Notes: a model not told the origin generated them from the sequence alone. A stretch of DNA of 64,000 bases from Manihot esculenta (GCF_001659605.2 NC_035170.2:20351190-20415189); one strand, 5' to 3'; shown: positions 1 through 10,547, counted from the stretch's first letter. Made by a program: numbers and translations.

Positions 1-1
1 G

Positions 2-230
2 TATGAAACTACCATTGCATTGCATGATTTCAAAATGGCTGAAGGTGAATCAGTTAGTGCTCATATTTTGAAAATGAAAGGCTACATTGATCATCTTGCT
101 AGGCTTGGCTACCCTCTGAGTTTAGAACTCTCCACAGATTTGATCCTACATTCTTTACTTGGCAGTTTTTCTCAGTTTGTCATGAACTATAACATGAATA
201 ATATGGAGAAATCCATTCCTGAGCTGCATG
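2..230 (+). pseudogene. copia A gag, N-terminal fragment cut by gypsy A
   Basis: The frame starting at base 2 reads through a gag segment of the copia UBN2/gag-polypeptide type; recognisable pieces are KMAEGESVSAHILKMKGYID, LARLGYPLSLELSTDLILHS and ending ...SIPELH. Its role would be to form the particle shell for reverse transcription in the cytoplasm. The frame breaks exactly at 230/231, where gypsy A begins. Beyond gypsy A, after the 5-bp target duplication at 7857-7861, the same frame resumes as ...G-MLKTAEVNVKKKP, so the two pieces were one gag before insertion. The true start codon lies upstream of the window. Confidence 0.85.
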
Positions 231-831
231 TGTAACGACCCGAAAATCGGACCGCTACCGGCGCTAGGATCCAGGTCGACTTAAGGTCGCCGGGACCCGT
301 AGCAAGCCTGCTATCCTCTCTGCATACCTGATAAATCCCATACATGATCAAACATTTGCTGTCAAACCATAAAACTGATACTCTGACCCAAGGCTCAACC
401 TGTGCATGCACTATCTCTGTACTACAGAACCCCTTACTAGAGCTTGCTCCAGACGGGTCAAATTCATACTCTGATAAACCTGGTTTTCACATACTCATCA
501 AAATATGTACATACTCATAAAAACAGACCATGTATACAAAAAGGGATTTATATTACATCTGGGTCAAGCACATGACTATACAAAACCATTACATCTCTGT
601 ACATCCTTACATGTCCACACTATGCTATTACACTTCTCTTACTCTTTCTCTTCCGGTACCCTGCTAGACTCCCCTGCACACTGAACCTGCAAAACTAGGT
701 TAGGGGAGAGGGGTGAGCTATAAAGCCCAGTGAGTAGAAACACTGAAAATAGTTCCTTAATTACATGCTCTCATGAAATGCATCACATTATCTTGAATGG
801 ACATGACCACCAAAACTCCCTCCAGTGTCAG

Positions 832-930
832 TATGCCTGGCCCGGCCAGGTCTTACAACCTCAATATGCCTGGCCCGGCCAGGTCTTACAATATCTGTAT
901 GCCTGGCCCGGCCAGGTCTTACAACATCTC
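832..930. repeat. three 33-bp tandem units with a 15-bp interrupted palindrome
   Basis: Units start at 832, 865 and 898. Each contains CCTGGCCCGGCCAGG (7-bp arms around one base) followed by TCTTACAA. The repeats lie in the R-U5 part of the gypsy A LTR. They would be rich methylation targets and could form small hairpins in RNA; no function is shown. Confidence 0.9.
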
Positions 931-1299
931 TAGGGCTATTGGGGTCGCCTTGGTCCATCCACATCATCATGTTCATCATATTATGCAATGCGCCATCTTC
1001 GTGAAACTAGTGCAATCAACCTACTATATTCATCATGATGCATGAAACGTGATAAAAGCATTTGATTTCTTACACAATAAAAGATTAAGTTGAGTTCTAC
1101 TCACCTCTGGCTAACTCTGGACTGACTCTGAAGCAGTGCTCACTGCTGGTCTCTTTGGTTCCTCTGGTCTGTGCCTGCACAGATGGACTCAAATGAGGGA
1201 CCAACCTAGCTCAAGAACAACTCTATAAAACTCCCCAAAACCCCCCCTTAAACGATCCTCAAACAATCACATAAAGCATGCAAAAGAAGGCTGGACAGG

Positions 1300-1595
1300 G
1301 CACTTTCGGCGGCAGGTTCGGCGGCCGAAAGTCTCGTCCAGAGACGAAACTCAAGCACCTTCGGCGGCCGAACTTAACTTTCGGCAGCCGAACCCTTTCG
1401 GGGGCAAGGTTCGGGGGCTGAAAGGCACTCCAGAGACGAAAGTCCCTAACCTTCGGCAACACCTTCGGCGGCCGAAACCCCGCTCCAGAGCCGAAAGTCC
1501 AAACTTTCGGGGGCAAGCTTAGGCAGCCGAAACCACCTCCTTAGCATGTTCGGCGGCCAAACCTTCCTTCGGCGGCCGAACCTGGATTTGCCATT
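1300..1595. repeat. cluster of TTCGGCGGCCGAA-type palindromes in gypsy A LTR
   Basis: About ten perfect or degenerate copies of TTCGGCGGCCGAA are interspersed with CTCCAGAGACGAAAG-like segments; two more copies lie near 2124 and 2161. The spacing is irregular, so this is a degenerate higher-order repeat, not a simple tandem array. Weakened copies of the motif appear at 35048-35155 in the related solo LTR, which supports the family link. Confidence 0.8.
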
Positions 1596-2096
1596 TAGGC
1601 AGAATCCTACTATTCTCATGCACAACTTCCCCCAACACACTCAAACATGCAACCAACCAAACCACAACTCGCATATACCCATGTACATGCACAAAGGGGT
1701 CCATAACTAACTTAAAACCCCAAACAACAACATCAATACAACACATAAGCATAGTTTTGCACAAAACTCACAGCAACCATACTTACCCTCAACATGCAGC
1801 TCTACCCATAAAAACACCATAAAACCTTTAGAACACATGCTAGAAGCTCAGGATCTACACTTACCTCTGAGAATCCTTGAGGATAGGTAATCCTAACGTG
1901 GAAAGATGGAGAACCAAACTTCCAAAGCTTCCAAACTCTCAAACTTGGTCTTTGAGCTCAAAACTTCAAAACAAACACAAAACTCTTCAAAACCTTGAAA
2001 GATGTAAGGGAAAACATAAAAAGCACATGAGGAAGGAGAGGAAGACACCTATGGCGGCTGATGGATGAAATTTCTATCCATTTCACCGACATGTGG

Positions 2097-2108
2097 CCTT
2101 TTATAGGT
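2097..2108 (-). promoter_or_regulatory. TATA-like box of gypsy A 3' LTR
   Basis: The minus strand reads ACCTATAAAAGG about 250 bp downstream of the LTR start, the usual place for the U3 core promoter. The matching promoter is absent from the aberrant 5' LTR, so this copy could not drive its own genomic RNA from the normal position. Confidence 0.6.
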
Positions 2109-2351
2109 GGCTGGCCAGACCACCTTCGGCGGCCAAACGTGTTTTCGAAACCATGCAAGGTTCGGCGGCCGAACTTGCCATTTCCTTCCTTTGTGTTTTC
2201 CTTTCAAAAATCCATTTGCTTAATACTGAAAACATTAAAACAGATTCACAACACTTAGAAAGCATACCTATTACCCTTCTAGAGAGTTCCGACATCCAAG
2301 ATTCCACCGGACTACAGGAATTCCGATGTCGGACTCAAGCCGGGTATTACA

Positions 2352-2366
2352 TTCTCCCCCCCTTAA
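2352..2366 (-). other. polypurine tract of gypsy A
   Basis: The minus strand reads AAGGGGGGGGAGAA directly before the LTR start TGTAATACCC. This is the expected plus-strand primer site at the 3' LTR boundary and fixes that LTR end. Confidence 0.85.
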
Positions 2367-2430
2367 GAACATTCGTCCCCGAATGTTCCACAAAAATAAT
2401 GAAACACACAAAAAAAGGAGGAAACTAACC

Positions 2431-5400
2431 TTAAAACAGATATGGGTACTGCTGAAGCATAGACTCCCGTGTCTCCCAGGTGCACTCTTCTAGATTGTGG
2501 TGGTTCCAAAGGACTTTCACTATTGGGATTTCCTTGTTCCTCAGTTTCCTGATCTGTGTATCCAGAATCCTCACTGGCTGCTCTACATAGGTAAGATCTC
2601 CAAGGATCTCCACCTCAGGCTCACTGAGAACCTTACTCGGATCTGACACAAATTTTCTTAACATAGAAACATGGAAAACCGGGTGCATCCTTTCCATAGA
2701 AGGAGGTAAATCCAGCTTGTACGACACATTCCCGATCTTCTGCAAGATCTCAAAGGGTCCAATGTACCGTGGAGCTAGCTTACCCTTCTTTCCAAAACGA
2801 ACCACTCCTTTCATCGGAGACACCTTTAGCAATACCATATCACCTTCCTGAAACTCTATCTGCTTTCTGCGGATATCTGCATAGCTTTTCTGTCTACTTT
2901 GAGCAGTCTTGATTCTCTCTCTGATTATGGGCACCACTCTGCTGGTGATCTCAACTAACTCCGGCCCTGCAAGAGCTGCCTCTCCAACTTCTTCCCAGCA
3001 AACAGGTAATCTGCACTTCCTTCCATACAAAGCTTCATAAGGGGCCATCCCTATGCTAGCATGATGGCTGTTGTTGTAGGCAAACTCCACCAAAGGTAGA
3101 TGCTGCTTCCAAGAACCGCCAAAGTCTAACACACACATTCTGAGCATATCCTCTATGGTCTAGATGGTCCTCTCTGACTGTCCATCAGTCTGGGGATGGA
3201 AACCAGTGCTGAAATCCAACCTAGTACCCATAGCACTTTGCAGACTCCGCCAAAATCTGGAGGTGAACTAAGGTCCTCTGTCTGACACTATAGACACTGG
3301 GACTCCATGCAACCTTACTATCTCCTCCAAATACACCTGTGCTAACTTGTCCACAGAGTAGTTGCTCCTAACAGGGATGAAATGAGCAGATTTCGTGAGT
3401 CTGTCCACAATCACCCATATGGAGTCTATCCTGTTGGACGCTGCCGGTAAGCCCACTACAAAATCCATAGCTATGTTCTCCCATTTCCATTCTGGAATCG
3501 GCAGTGGGTTAAGCATTCCAGCCGGCTTCTGATGTTCCAGTTTCACCCTCTGACAAACCTCACAGGCGGACACAAACTGTGCCACTTCCTTCTTCATAGC
3601 TGGCCACCAATACACTCTTTTTAGATCTTGATACATCTTGGTGGCTCCAGGGTGAACATTGTACCTTGCATTATGAGCTTCCCTCATAATGTCTCCTTTC
3701 AGATTACTGTCATCTGGTACACATAGTCGATTCCCATAGTGGAGGATCCCTTTGCTATCAAATCTGAACTCTGCACTGTTGCCTGACTAAACAGTCCTGG
3801 CAATTTTCACTAACTCAGGGTCCTCATGTTGTTTCTGAGCTACCTGCTCCAGAAACACTGGTGTCACTCTCATCTGTGCTATCAACGCACCCGTACCAGA
3901 CACCTCTAGCTGTAGCCCTTCGTCGATGAGCTTGTAAAACTCCATCACCACTGGTCTTCTCTCTGCTGCTATATGGGCCAAACTGCCAAGTGATTTTCGG
4001 CTCAAGGCGTCTGCCACAACATTCGCCTTATCCAGATGGTACTGAATTCTGCAATCATAGTCACTGAGCAGTTCTACCCACCTTCTTTGCCTCATATTTA
4101 GCTCTTTCTGACTCAAGATGTACTGTAAACTCTTATGATCTGTGAAGATCTTGCATTTCACCCCATAGAGGTAATGCCTCCACATCTTGAGTGCAAAAAT
4201 AACTGTTGCCATTTCTAGGTCATGGGTGGGGTAATTCAACTCTTGCTTTTTCAACTGCCTAGAAGCATAAGCAATCACCCTGTCATTCTGCATCAGAACA
4301 CAACCCACTCCCACTCTGGATGCATCACAGAATACTGTGAAGTCCTCATTACTGACAGGCAAAGCTAACACCGATGCTGATGTTAGTCTTCTCTTTAGCT
4401 CCTCAAAGCTCTCTTCACATTGGTCCGTCCACACGAACCTCTGATTCTTCTGCGTCAGTTTGGTCATAGGAGCAGCTATCTTTGAGAAGTCCTGTACGAA
4501 CCGTCTGTAGTAACCTGCCAAACCCAGAAAGCTTTTAATTTCTGTCACTGATGTGGGTCTAGGCCAATTAGCTACAGCTTCGATCTTCTTGGGGTCTACC
4601 TCAATACCTTCTGCTGATACAACATGCCCCAAGAAGGCAATGCTCCTCAACCAAAACTCACTCTTAGAGAACTTGGCATATAAACCATGCTCTCTCAGAG
4701 TTTGCAGCACTATCCTCAGATGCTGGGCATGCTCCTCTACATCTCTGGAGTACACTAAGATATCATCGATGAAGACAATAACAAAGTGATCCAGATACTC
4801 GCTGAAAACTTTGTTCATGAGATCCATGAATGCTGCAGGGGCGTTAGTCAACCTGAACGGCATTACTAAGAACGCATAATGCCCATATCTGGTCCTGAAA
4901 GCTGTCTTTGGCACATCTGCTTCTCTGACTCTCAACTGATGATACCCGGACCTCAGATCTATTTTAGAGAAACAACCGGCTCCAGCTAGCTGGTCAAATA
5001 GATCATCGATCCTAGGCAGGGGATACTTATTCTTGGTAGTGACCTTGTTCAACTGCCTGTAGTCGATACAAAGTCTGAGGGATCCATCCTTCTTTCTGAC
5101 AAACAACACTGGAGCACCCCAAGGTGAGGTAATAGGGCGGATAAAACCCTTGTCTACCAAGTCCTGCAGCTGCTCTTTCAACTCTTTTAACTCTGCTGGC
5201 GCCATCCTGTAGGGAGGAATAGAGATAGGTCTAGTACCAGGCATTAAATCTATTGCAAACTCTATCTCCCTATCAGGTGGTAGTCCTGGAAGCTCGTCTA
5301 GGAAGACGTCTAGAAATTCTCGGACTACTGGAACTGCGGCTGGTTCCCTAACCTGTCTATCTAGCTCTCTCACATGAGCTAGAAACCCCTGACAACCTCT

Positions 5401-7386
5401 CCTAAGCAAACGACGAGCCTGAAGGGCTGAGATCAAACCTCTAAGTGTCCCCCTCTTGTCTCCTCTGAAGACACATTCTGACCCATCCTGGTCTCGAAGA
5501 CTGACTACCTTATCTCTGCAGTCCAAGGTAGCTCCATATGTAGATAGCCAATCCATCCCTAGAATGACATCAAAGTCCGTCAATTCTAGAACCACAAGGT
5601 CAGCTGGTAGGCATCTACCCTCTATGAACACTGGACTGAAGCGACAGACTGACACTGCCACTGATGGGTCACATTTGGGTCCACTGACCCAGAGAGGACA
5701 CTCTAACTCAGAAATCATCAGACCCAATCGCTCTACGGCTCTCGAAGCAATAAAAGAGTGAGAAGCACCGGGGTCCATCAAAGCATACACAATAGAACAC
5801 CCAATGATGAGATTACCTGACACCACTGTGTTCGACGTGTTTGCCTCCTCTTGAGTCACAGTGAAGATCTGTGCTGGGGCTACCGGACCTTCACCTCGGG
5901 AACATGCCGCTGAAGAAGAGGCTGACCCTCTCCCTCTACCTCTACCACTGCTCTGAGGCATGGCTGGAGCTGCTGGCTGTGCCACACTGCCTGAGCTCAT
6001 CTGCTGGGATGGTGCCATAAAGGTCAACTGAGGACACTCCCGAGCAAAATGTCCCTCCTGCCCACACTTAAAGCAGGCTGTAGATCCCATACGACAAACT
6101 CCTTTGTGCGGCCTTCCACATATCATGCACACTGTACTGCCTGTGCTAGAGCTTGAGCCACTACCCATTCCCAGACTAGACTTGATCTTATTCCAGAACT
6201 TGCCCTTCCTACCTTTCAACTTTTCTCCCTTCTTGCTACCAAAAGTTGATGCACTGGGGCTCTTAAAACCCGAAGACTGTGCCCCTTGCTGCTTAACTGT
6301 TCCCTGAATAATGGCACTCGCCTCCATCTTCCTGGCGGCATCCACTATAGAGTGGAAACTCTCTTTCTCTGCTAGAAGAATCAAGGAGGAATACCTGGGA
6401 TGAAGTCGCATAGTATATCTCCTTGCCTTCTTCTGGTCAGTGTCATAAGCCTGACCCACATACTGAAGCAGATCCAGGAACTTGTCTGTGTATTCATCTA
6501 CACTCATCTCCTCGGTCTGCCTCAACTGCTCAAATTCTATAACTTTCATCTCCCTGGAGCTGTCAGGAAAAGCCCACCCTGCAAACTCATTGGCGAACTT
6601 TCCCCATGACATGCTGTCCAACTTGGGGTCCACATAATTCTTGAACCACTCTCGAGCCTTTTTACATTTCAATGTGAACCCTGCCATCTCAATGGCTCTG
6701 CTCTCATCAGCTCCTAACTCATCAGTTATCATCTTAACCGTTCTGAGGTACTCAAATGGATCATCTCCCGTGTTGAACTTGGGAGCATCCAACTTCAGAT
6801 ACTCTGTCATTTTCACTTTACTTCCCTCAGCCAAGCTAGGTTGCGGTACTTGGACAACAAGGACTACTGGTTCTGGTTCTGGTGGTGGCGAAGGTGCTGA
6901 ACTTGACTCTGGTTATGTTGTACTGGGATGAAAAGGTGTAGGTGGATACATGGGATATGGTGGGTAAAAAGGAGGATAAGGCATGTAAGGCATGTAGGTA
7001 GGATATGGGGTAAAGCTAGAGTAATCCGACGTACCCCCCATCGGATACCCTGGGCCCTGTGGAAAGGGTAGATAATGGGGTGGATAACCAAACCCCGAGG
7101 CCTGAGCGCCTCCCTGAGATTCTCCCATACCCTCTTCCGACCTGCCCATACCCATGCTTTCCTCTCTTGATTGATCCACATCCATAGCCTCCCTCACTTC
7201 CTCTGAGCTTCCTCCTCTTTCTACTCCTCTTCTACTCTCGTCAAAAGACCTTCTAGGGTCCCTTGACGTACCCTCCCTGCTTGATCTCGGAGACCTTGCC
7301 CTTGGCAACGCAGGAGGACGAGCATCTGAGCCCTCATTCACTGGTGGGACTCCAGTCAATCGTGCAGATCAACGAGTTCCTCTCAT
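2431..7386 (-). pseudogene. gypsy A gag-pol polyprotein with five premature stops
   Basis: One reading frame of about 1650 codons runs from ATG at 7386 to TAA at 2431. In order I see a proline/charged N-terminal region, a retrotransposon gag domain ([18 protein letters not shown]), a CCHC knuckle ([14 protein letters not shown]), aspartic protease ([11 protein letters not shown]; family usually DSGA), RT ([12 protein letters not shown]), RNase H ([14 protein letters not shown]), integrase zinc finger (HPGATKMYQDL and CEVCQRVK), the catalytic core, and a C-terminal chromodomain (VLWNHHNLEECTWE), which targets integration in chromoviruses. Stops interrupt it near 7372 (TGA), 6911 (TAA), 3787, 3266 and 3160 (TAG); each is one C-to-T change from Arg or Gln. 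No other frameshift is needed. The product would be cut into capsid, enzymes and integrase; this copy cannot make it. Confidence 0.9.
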
Positions 7387-7626
7387 CTTAAATTTCTGAA
7401 AAACACATAACAGCACACATCATCATATAAACAGCACAACGAAACACATGCATAACTCATGACATTACAGCTCAACAACAAGACAGGACGCAACATCCTA
7501 TCCTAGTGGACATGCTTTCCTATTGTGCTTGACCTACTAGAACCTCTATGAGCTCGACACTCTCTCTCTAGGTCTGACCATATGAACCTAGGGCTCACAC
7601 CCCTTCGGTCCAACCATTTGAACCTG

Positions 7627-7640
7627 GGGCTCTGATACCA
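7627..7640 (-). other. tRNA-iMet primer binding site of gypsy A
   Basis: The minus strand reads TGGTATCAGAGCCC three bases after the LTR end at 7644. This matches the plant initiator-tRNA PBS and orients the element. It is intact although the LTR beside it is rearranged. Confidence 0.85.
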
Positions 7641-7643
7641 ATC

Positions 7644-7856
7644 TGTAACGACCCGAAAATCAGACCGCTACCGGCGCTAGGATTCAAGTTGAGCCTTGGG
7701 TCAGAGTATCAGTTTTATGGTTTGACAGCAAATGTTTGATCATGTATGGGATTTATCAGGTATGCAGAGAGGATAGCAGGCTTGCTACAGGTCCCGGCAA
7801 CCTTAAGTCGACCTGGATCCTAGCGCTGGTAGCGGTCCGATTTTTGGGTCGTTACA
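7644..7856 (-). repeat. aberrant fold-back 5' LTR of gypsy A, 213 bp
   Basis: Bases 7688-7856 are an inverted copy of 231-399 (169 bp, 4 mismatches by eye, all transitions at CpG). Bases 7644-7688 are a direct copy of 231-275, the last ~45 bp of the LTR (3 transitions). The two parts meet at CAAGT (7685-7689), where both parental sequences share CAGGT. The unit is thus U5 joined to inverted U5 with U3 and R missing; its own ends form a 45-bp inverted repeat. It is flanked outside by the TSD and inside by the PBS, so it occupies the 5' LTR position. Confidence 0.88.
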
Positions 7857-7861
7857 GCATG

Positions 7862-9757
7862 GGATGCTAAAAACAGCTGAGGTGAATGTCAAGAAAAAGC
7901 CTATCCAAATTTTGAATGTCAATAAGGGTAAGCCCATGAAAAATAAGGGGAAGTCCAAGTCTAAAGGTGGTAATGGGCCTAAGGGACGAGGCAAGCCTAA
8001 ATGGCAATCCAAGGCAAAAGTTCCTAAGAAAGGAATCTGCTTCCATTCCAAGGAACCAGGGCATTGGAAGAGAAATTGCAAACTCTTTTTGGATGAGTGC
8101 AAGAAGAAGAATAGTAGTGAGACTACGACTTCAGGTATTTATGTTATAGATATTAATTTATCTATTTCTACTTCATGGGTATTAGATACTGGATGTGGTT
8201 CTCACATTTGTACAAATGTGAAGGGTCTCAAATGGAGTAGAAAAATGAAAAAGGGCGATGTGGACCTACATGTAGGCAATGGAGCAAGAGTTACTACCTT
8301 AGCTGTAGGGACTTATGAACTTGTGTTGCCCAATGGGCTTTTGTTAGTTTTGAACAATTGCTTTTATGTTCCTACTTTGAGTAGGAATATTATTTCAGTT
8401 TCTGTTTTGGACGATGAAGGTTTTTCATTTCTTATTAAGAATAAGAAATGCTCCATTTATAATAAAGATTTGCTTTATTGTATTGCAAATTCTTATGATG
8501 GCCTTTATGTCCTTAATCTAGGTGATTCTAGAGACAACAATATCTATAACATAACTTCTAAGAAAACTAAGCCAAATGAGTTAAACCCAACATATTTATG
8601 GCACTGTCGTCTTAGCCATATAAATGAGAATTGCATATCTAAGCTCGATAAAGATGGTTTATTAGATTCATTTGATTTTGAATCATTTGAAAATTGTGAA
8701 TCTTATTTGCTTGGTAAGATGACAAAGGACCCTTTTACTGAACAAGGTCAAAGGGCTTCAGACTTATTGGGCTTAATACATACAGATGTATGTGGCCCAC
8801 TAAGCATTAGTGCCAAGGGAGGTTATCAGTACTTCATTACATTCACTGATGATTTCAGTAGGTATGGCTATGTCTACCTAATGAAACATAAGCATGAATC
8901 TTTTGAAATGTTTAGAACTTTTCAAAATGAAGTACAAAATCAACTTGGTAGAACTATTAAAGTGCTTCGATCTGATCGAGGTGGTAAATATTTGAGCCAA
9001 GAGTTTGATGAACATCTTAGAAATTGTGAAATTGTTTCACAATTAACTCCTCTAGGAACTCCACAATGGAATGGTGTTTCTGAAAGGAGAAATCGAACTT
9101 TATTAGATATGGTTCGATCTATGATGAGTCAAACAAATATCCCTTTATCATTTTGGGATAATGCCTTGGAAACAGCTGCATTTATTCTAAACCGAGTACC
9201 ATCGAAAGCGGTTGAAAAGACACCATATGAGTTATGGACTGGCAAAATGCCCAATTTGTCTTTTCTTAAGATTTGGGGTTGTGAAGCTTATGTGAAACGC
9301 TCAATTTTAGATAAGCTAGCTCCAAAATCTATCAAGTACAATTTTGTGGGGTATCCTAAGAAAACCAAAGGATACTATTTCTGTAATCCCTCAGAGAACA
9401 AAGCGTTTGTTGCTCGAAATGGTACCTTTTTGGAAAAGGAATTTATCTCTCAGAGATTCAGTGGGAGTACAGTTCGACTTGAGAAAACTCAAGCACCACA
9501 AGAGAGCATTGAACCGCCGATAGAACCACTTTCAGAACCACAAATAGTTGTGGAAACTGAAAGGGTGACACAAGTCCCACGCAGATCTGATAGGACACGT
9601 CATCAGCCTGAGAGATATGGATTTCTCATGACTGATAGTCGTGAACTTTTGCTCATTGATCAAGATGAGCCTAATACCTATCAAGAGGCTATGTCAGGTC
9701 CAGATTTCGAGAAATGGCTTTTTGCCATGAAATCTGAAATGCAATCCATGTATGACT
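7862..9757 (+). pseudogene. copia A gag C-terminus, protease, integrase and start of RT
   Basis: Continues the gag frame after gypsy A. Features in order: a basic linker; a zinc knuckle CFHSKEPGHWKRNC in which the second Cys is Ser; aspartic protease (SWVLDTGCGSHICT); the pre-integrase finger HCRLSHIN...CESYLLGK, where the last Cys is Tyr; and the integrase core with DVCGPLS, TFTDDFSRYGYVYLM and the downstream Glu region (WNGVSERRNRTLLDM). The linker before RT ends ...MKSEMQSMYD and then stops (TGATAG) at 9758. Copia RT normally continues directly from this point, so the stop comes from foreign sequence. The two lost metal ligands suggest decay before or after that event. Confidence 0.88.
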
Positions 9758-9928
9758 GATAGAGCATATTTTAGTCCATTTTATCATTATGTTCTTGATG
9801 TTTATTTACATCTTTTCTGCTTAATTTTGTGATTTTAATCATGTTTTGCAGATATTAGGTGTAAAGAGACAATCTGGAGAAAATGCTCTTAAAACTGTCA
9901 AAAAGTGCCAAATATGGAAAGTGCCAAA

Positions 9929-9996
9929 AAAGGAAAGTTTTCAAATAAGGAAAGTTTTCAGAAAAGGAAAGTTTTCAAACAAGGAAAGTGCAGAAG
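9929..9996 (+). repeat. ~17-bp AAGGAAAGTTTTCA tandem repeat
   Basis: Four imperfect units related to AAGGAAAGTTTTCAAAT lie near the left part of the LTR-like insertion. This is a simple internal expansion. Confidence 0.75.
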
Positions 9997-10230
9997 CAAA
10001 AGTAAATAAGGAAAGCTCAGTCAAAAGATTATTTGAAATTCAAAATGCAGATCTTTCTTTCCTTGTTCAAAGATGTGCACACACTGCAGCAGTCATATCT
10101 TCCTATTTAGGCAACAAGATTTCATGAAGATGCACTTGCCTCTTCTGCGTTCAGCATTCAAAATTCAAACGAAGGCTCCACCTAAAAAGGAAAGACTGGA
10201 CAGATTCACTTTCCCTTCTGCACATGCATG

Positions 10231-10533
10231 CCGCGCGCCCACCTTCCCCCTGAAGAGCATCTGCACGCCTCCTTTCTTCTGAAGCCCTTGCAACGTGATT
10301 CCTTCCTTTTCGGACACAACTTGGGCAGCAAGTACCTCTTGGGCAGCATCTTGAAGACACTTGGGCAGCAAGTAAAATCTTGGACAGCACACTCTTACCT
10401 TTTGAAGCCATTCCGCGCGCCACTTTCCATCTGAAGAAGAAAGCGCACACCTCTTTCCTCCTGAATAATTTTACAACGCGATTCTTTCCTTTTCAGACAC
10501 AACTTGGGCAGCAAGTACCTCTAGGGCAGCACT
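10231..10533 (+). repeat. imperfect tandem duplication with GGGCAGCAAGTACCTC
   Basis: A block beginning CGCGCGCCCACC and ending ACTTGGGCAGCAAGTACCTC is followed by a diverged second copy from about 10411. Shared landmarks in order are CGCGCGCC, CCTGAAGA-like, CAACG(T/C)GATTC, GACACAACTTGGGCAGCAAG. Both lie upstream of the TATA box, as enhancer-like U3 duplications often do. Confidence 0.7.
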
Positions 10534-10539
10534 TTCAAC

Positions 10540-10547
10540 TATAAAAA
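10540..10547 (+). promoter_or_regulatory. TATA box in LTR-like insertion
   Basis: TATAAAAA followed by a pyrimidine-rich stretch (CTTTTTCTACTCTCCC) resembles the U3/R boundary of a plant LTR and supports identification of 9758-11190 as an LTR read on the plus strand. Confidence 0.5.

Larger units (their letters stand above)
231..2351 (-). repeat. gypsy A 3' LTR, 2121 bp
   Basis: On the minus strand the LTR starts TGTAATACCCGG (2351) directly after the PPT and ends CGGGTCGTTACA (231), so it is bounded TG...CA. A TATA-like box at 2097-2108 gives a U3 of roughly 250 bp and leaves an R-U5 of about 1.8 kb. R-U5 holds two internal repeat systems: three 33-bp units at 832-930 and many TTCGGCGGCCGAA-type palindromes at 1300-1595. 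A diverged LTR of the same family occurs alone at 34303-36794. This LTR is the reference for showing that the 5' LTR is abnormal. Confidence 0.88.
231..7856 (-). mobile_element. Ty3/gypsy chromovirus (gypsy A, Tekay-like), complete, with aberrant 5' LTR
   Basis: A full insertion of 7626 bp. It starts TGTAACGACC at 231, ends GGTCGTTACA at 7856, and is flanked by the perfect 5-bp TSD GCATG (226-230 and 7857-7861). Element orientation is minus: PBS at 7627-7640, one gag-pol frame 7386-2431, PPT at 2352-2366 and a 2121-bp 3' LTR at 231-2351. Domain order (protease, RT, RNase H, integrase, C-terminal chromodomain) places it among chromoviruses, probably Tekay. The 5' LTR is only 213 bp and is not a normal LTR (see 7644-7856). 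Both outer ends are therefore U5-type ends. The insertion splits copia A gag, so it is younger than copia A. Confidence 0.92.

Noticed and set aside
4553..6931. Plus-strand frames opposite gypsy A gag-pol
   Set aside because: Shadows of the minus-strand polyprotein; no introns or domains. Unlike the Tat antisense genes they show no conserved protein.
231..7856. Reading the 169-bp inverted ends as TIRs of a DNA transposon
   Set aside because: The interior is a full Ty3/gypsy gag-pol with PBS, PPT and 5-bp TSD, and the right inverted end lies in the LTR position.
9846..10450. Several short frames on both strands
   Set aside because: They fall in the repeat-rich LTR-like insertion and come from internal duplications.
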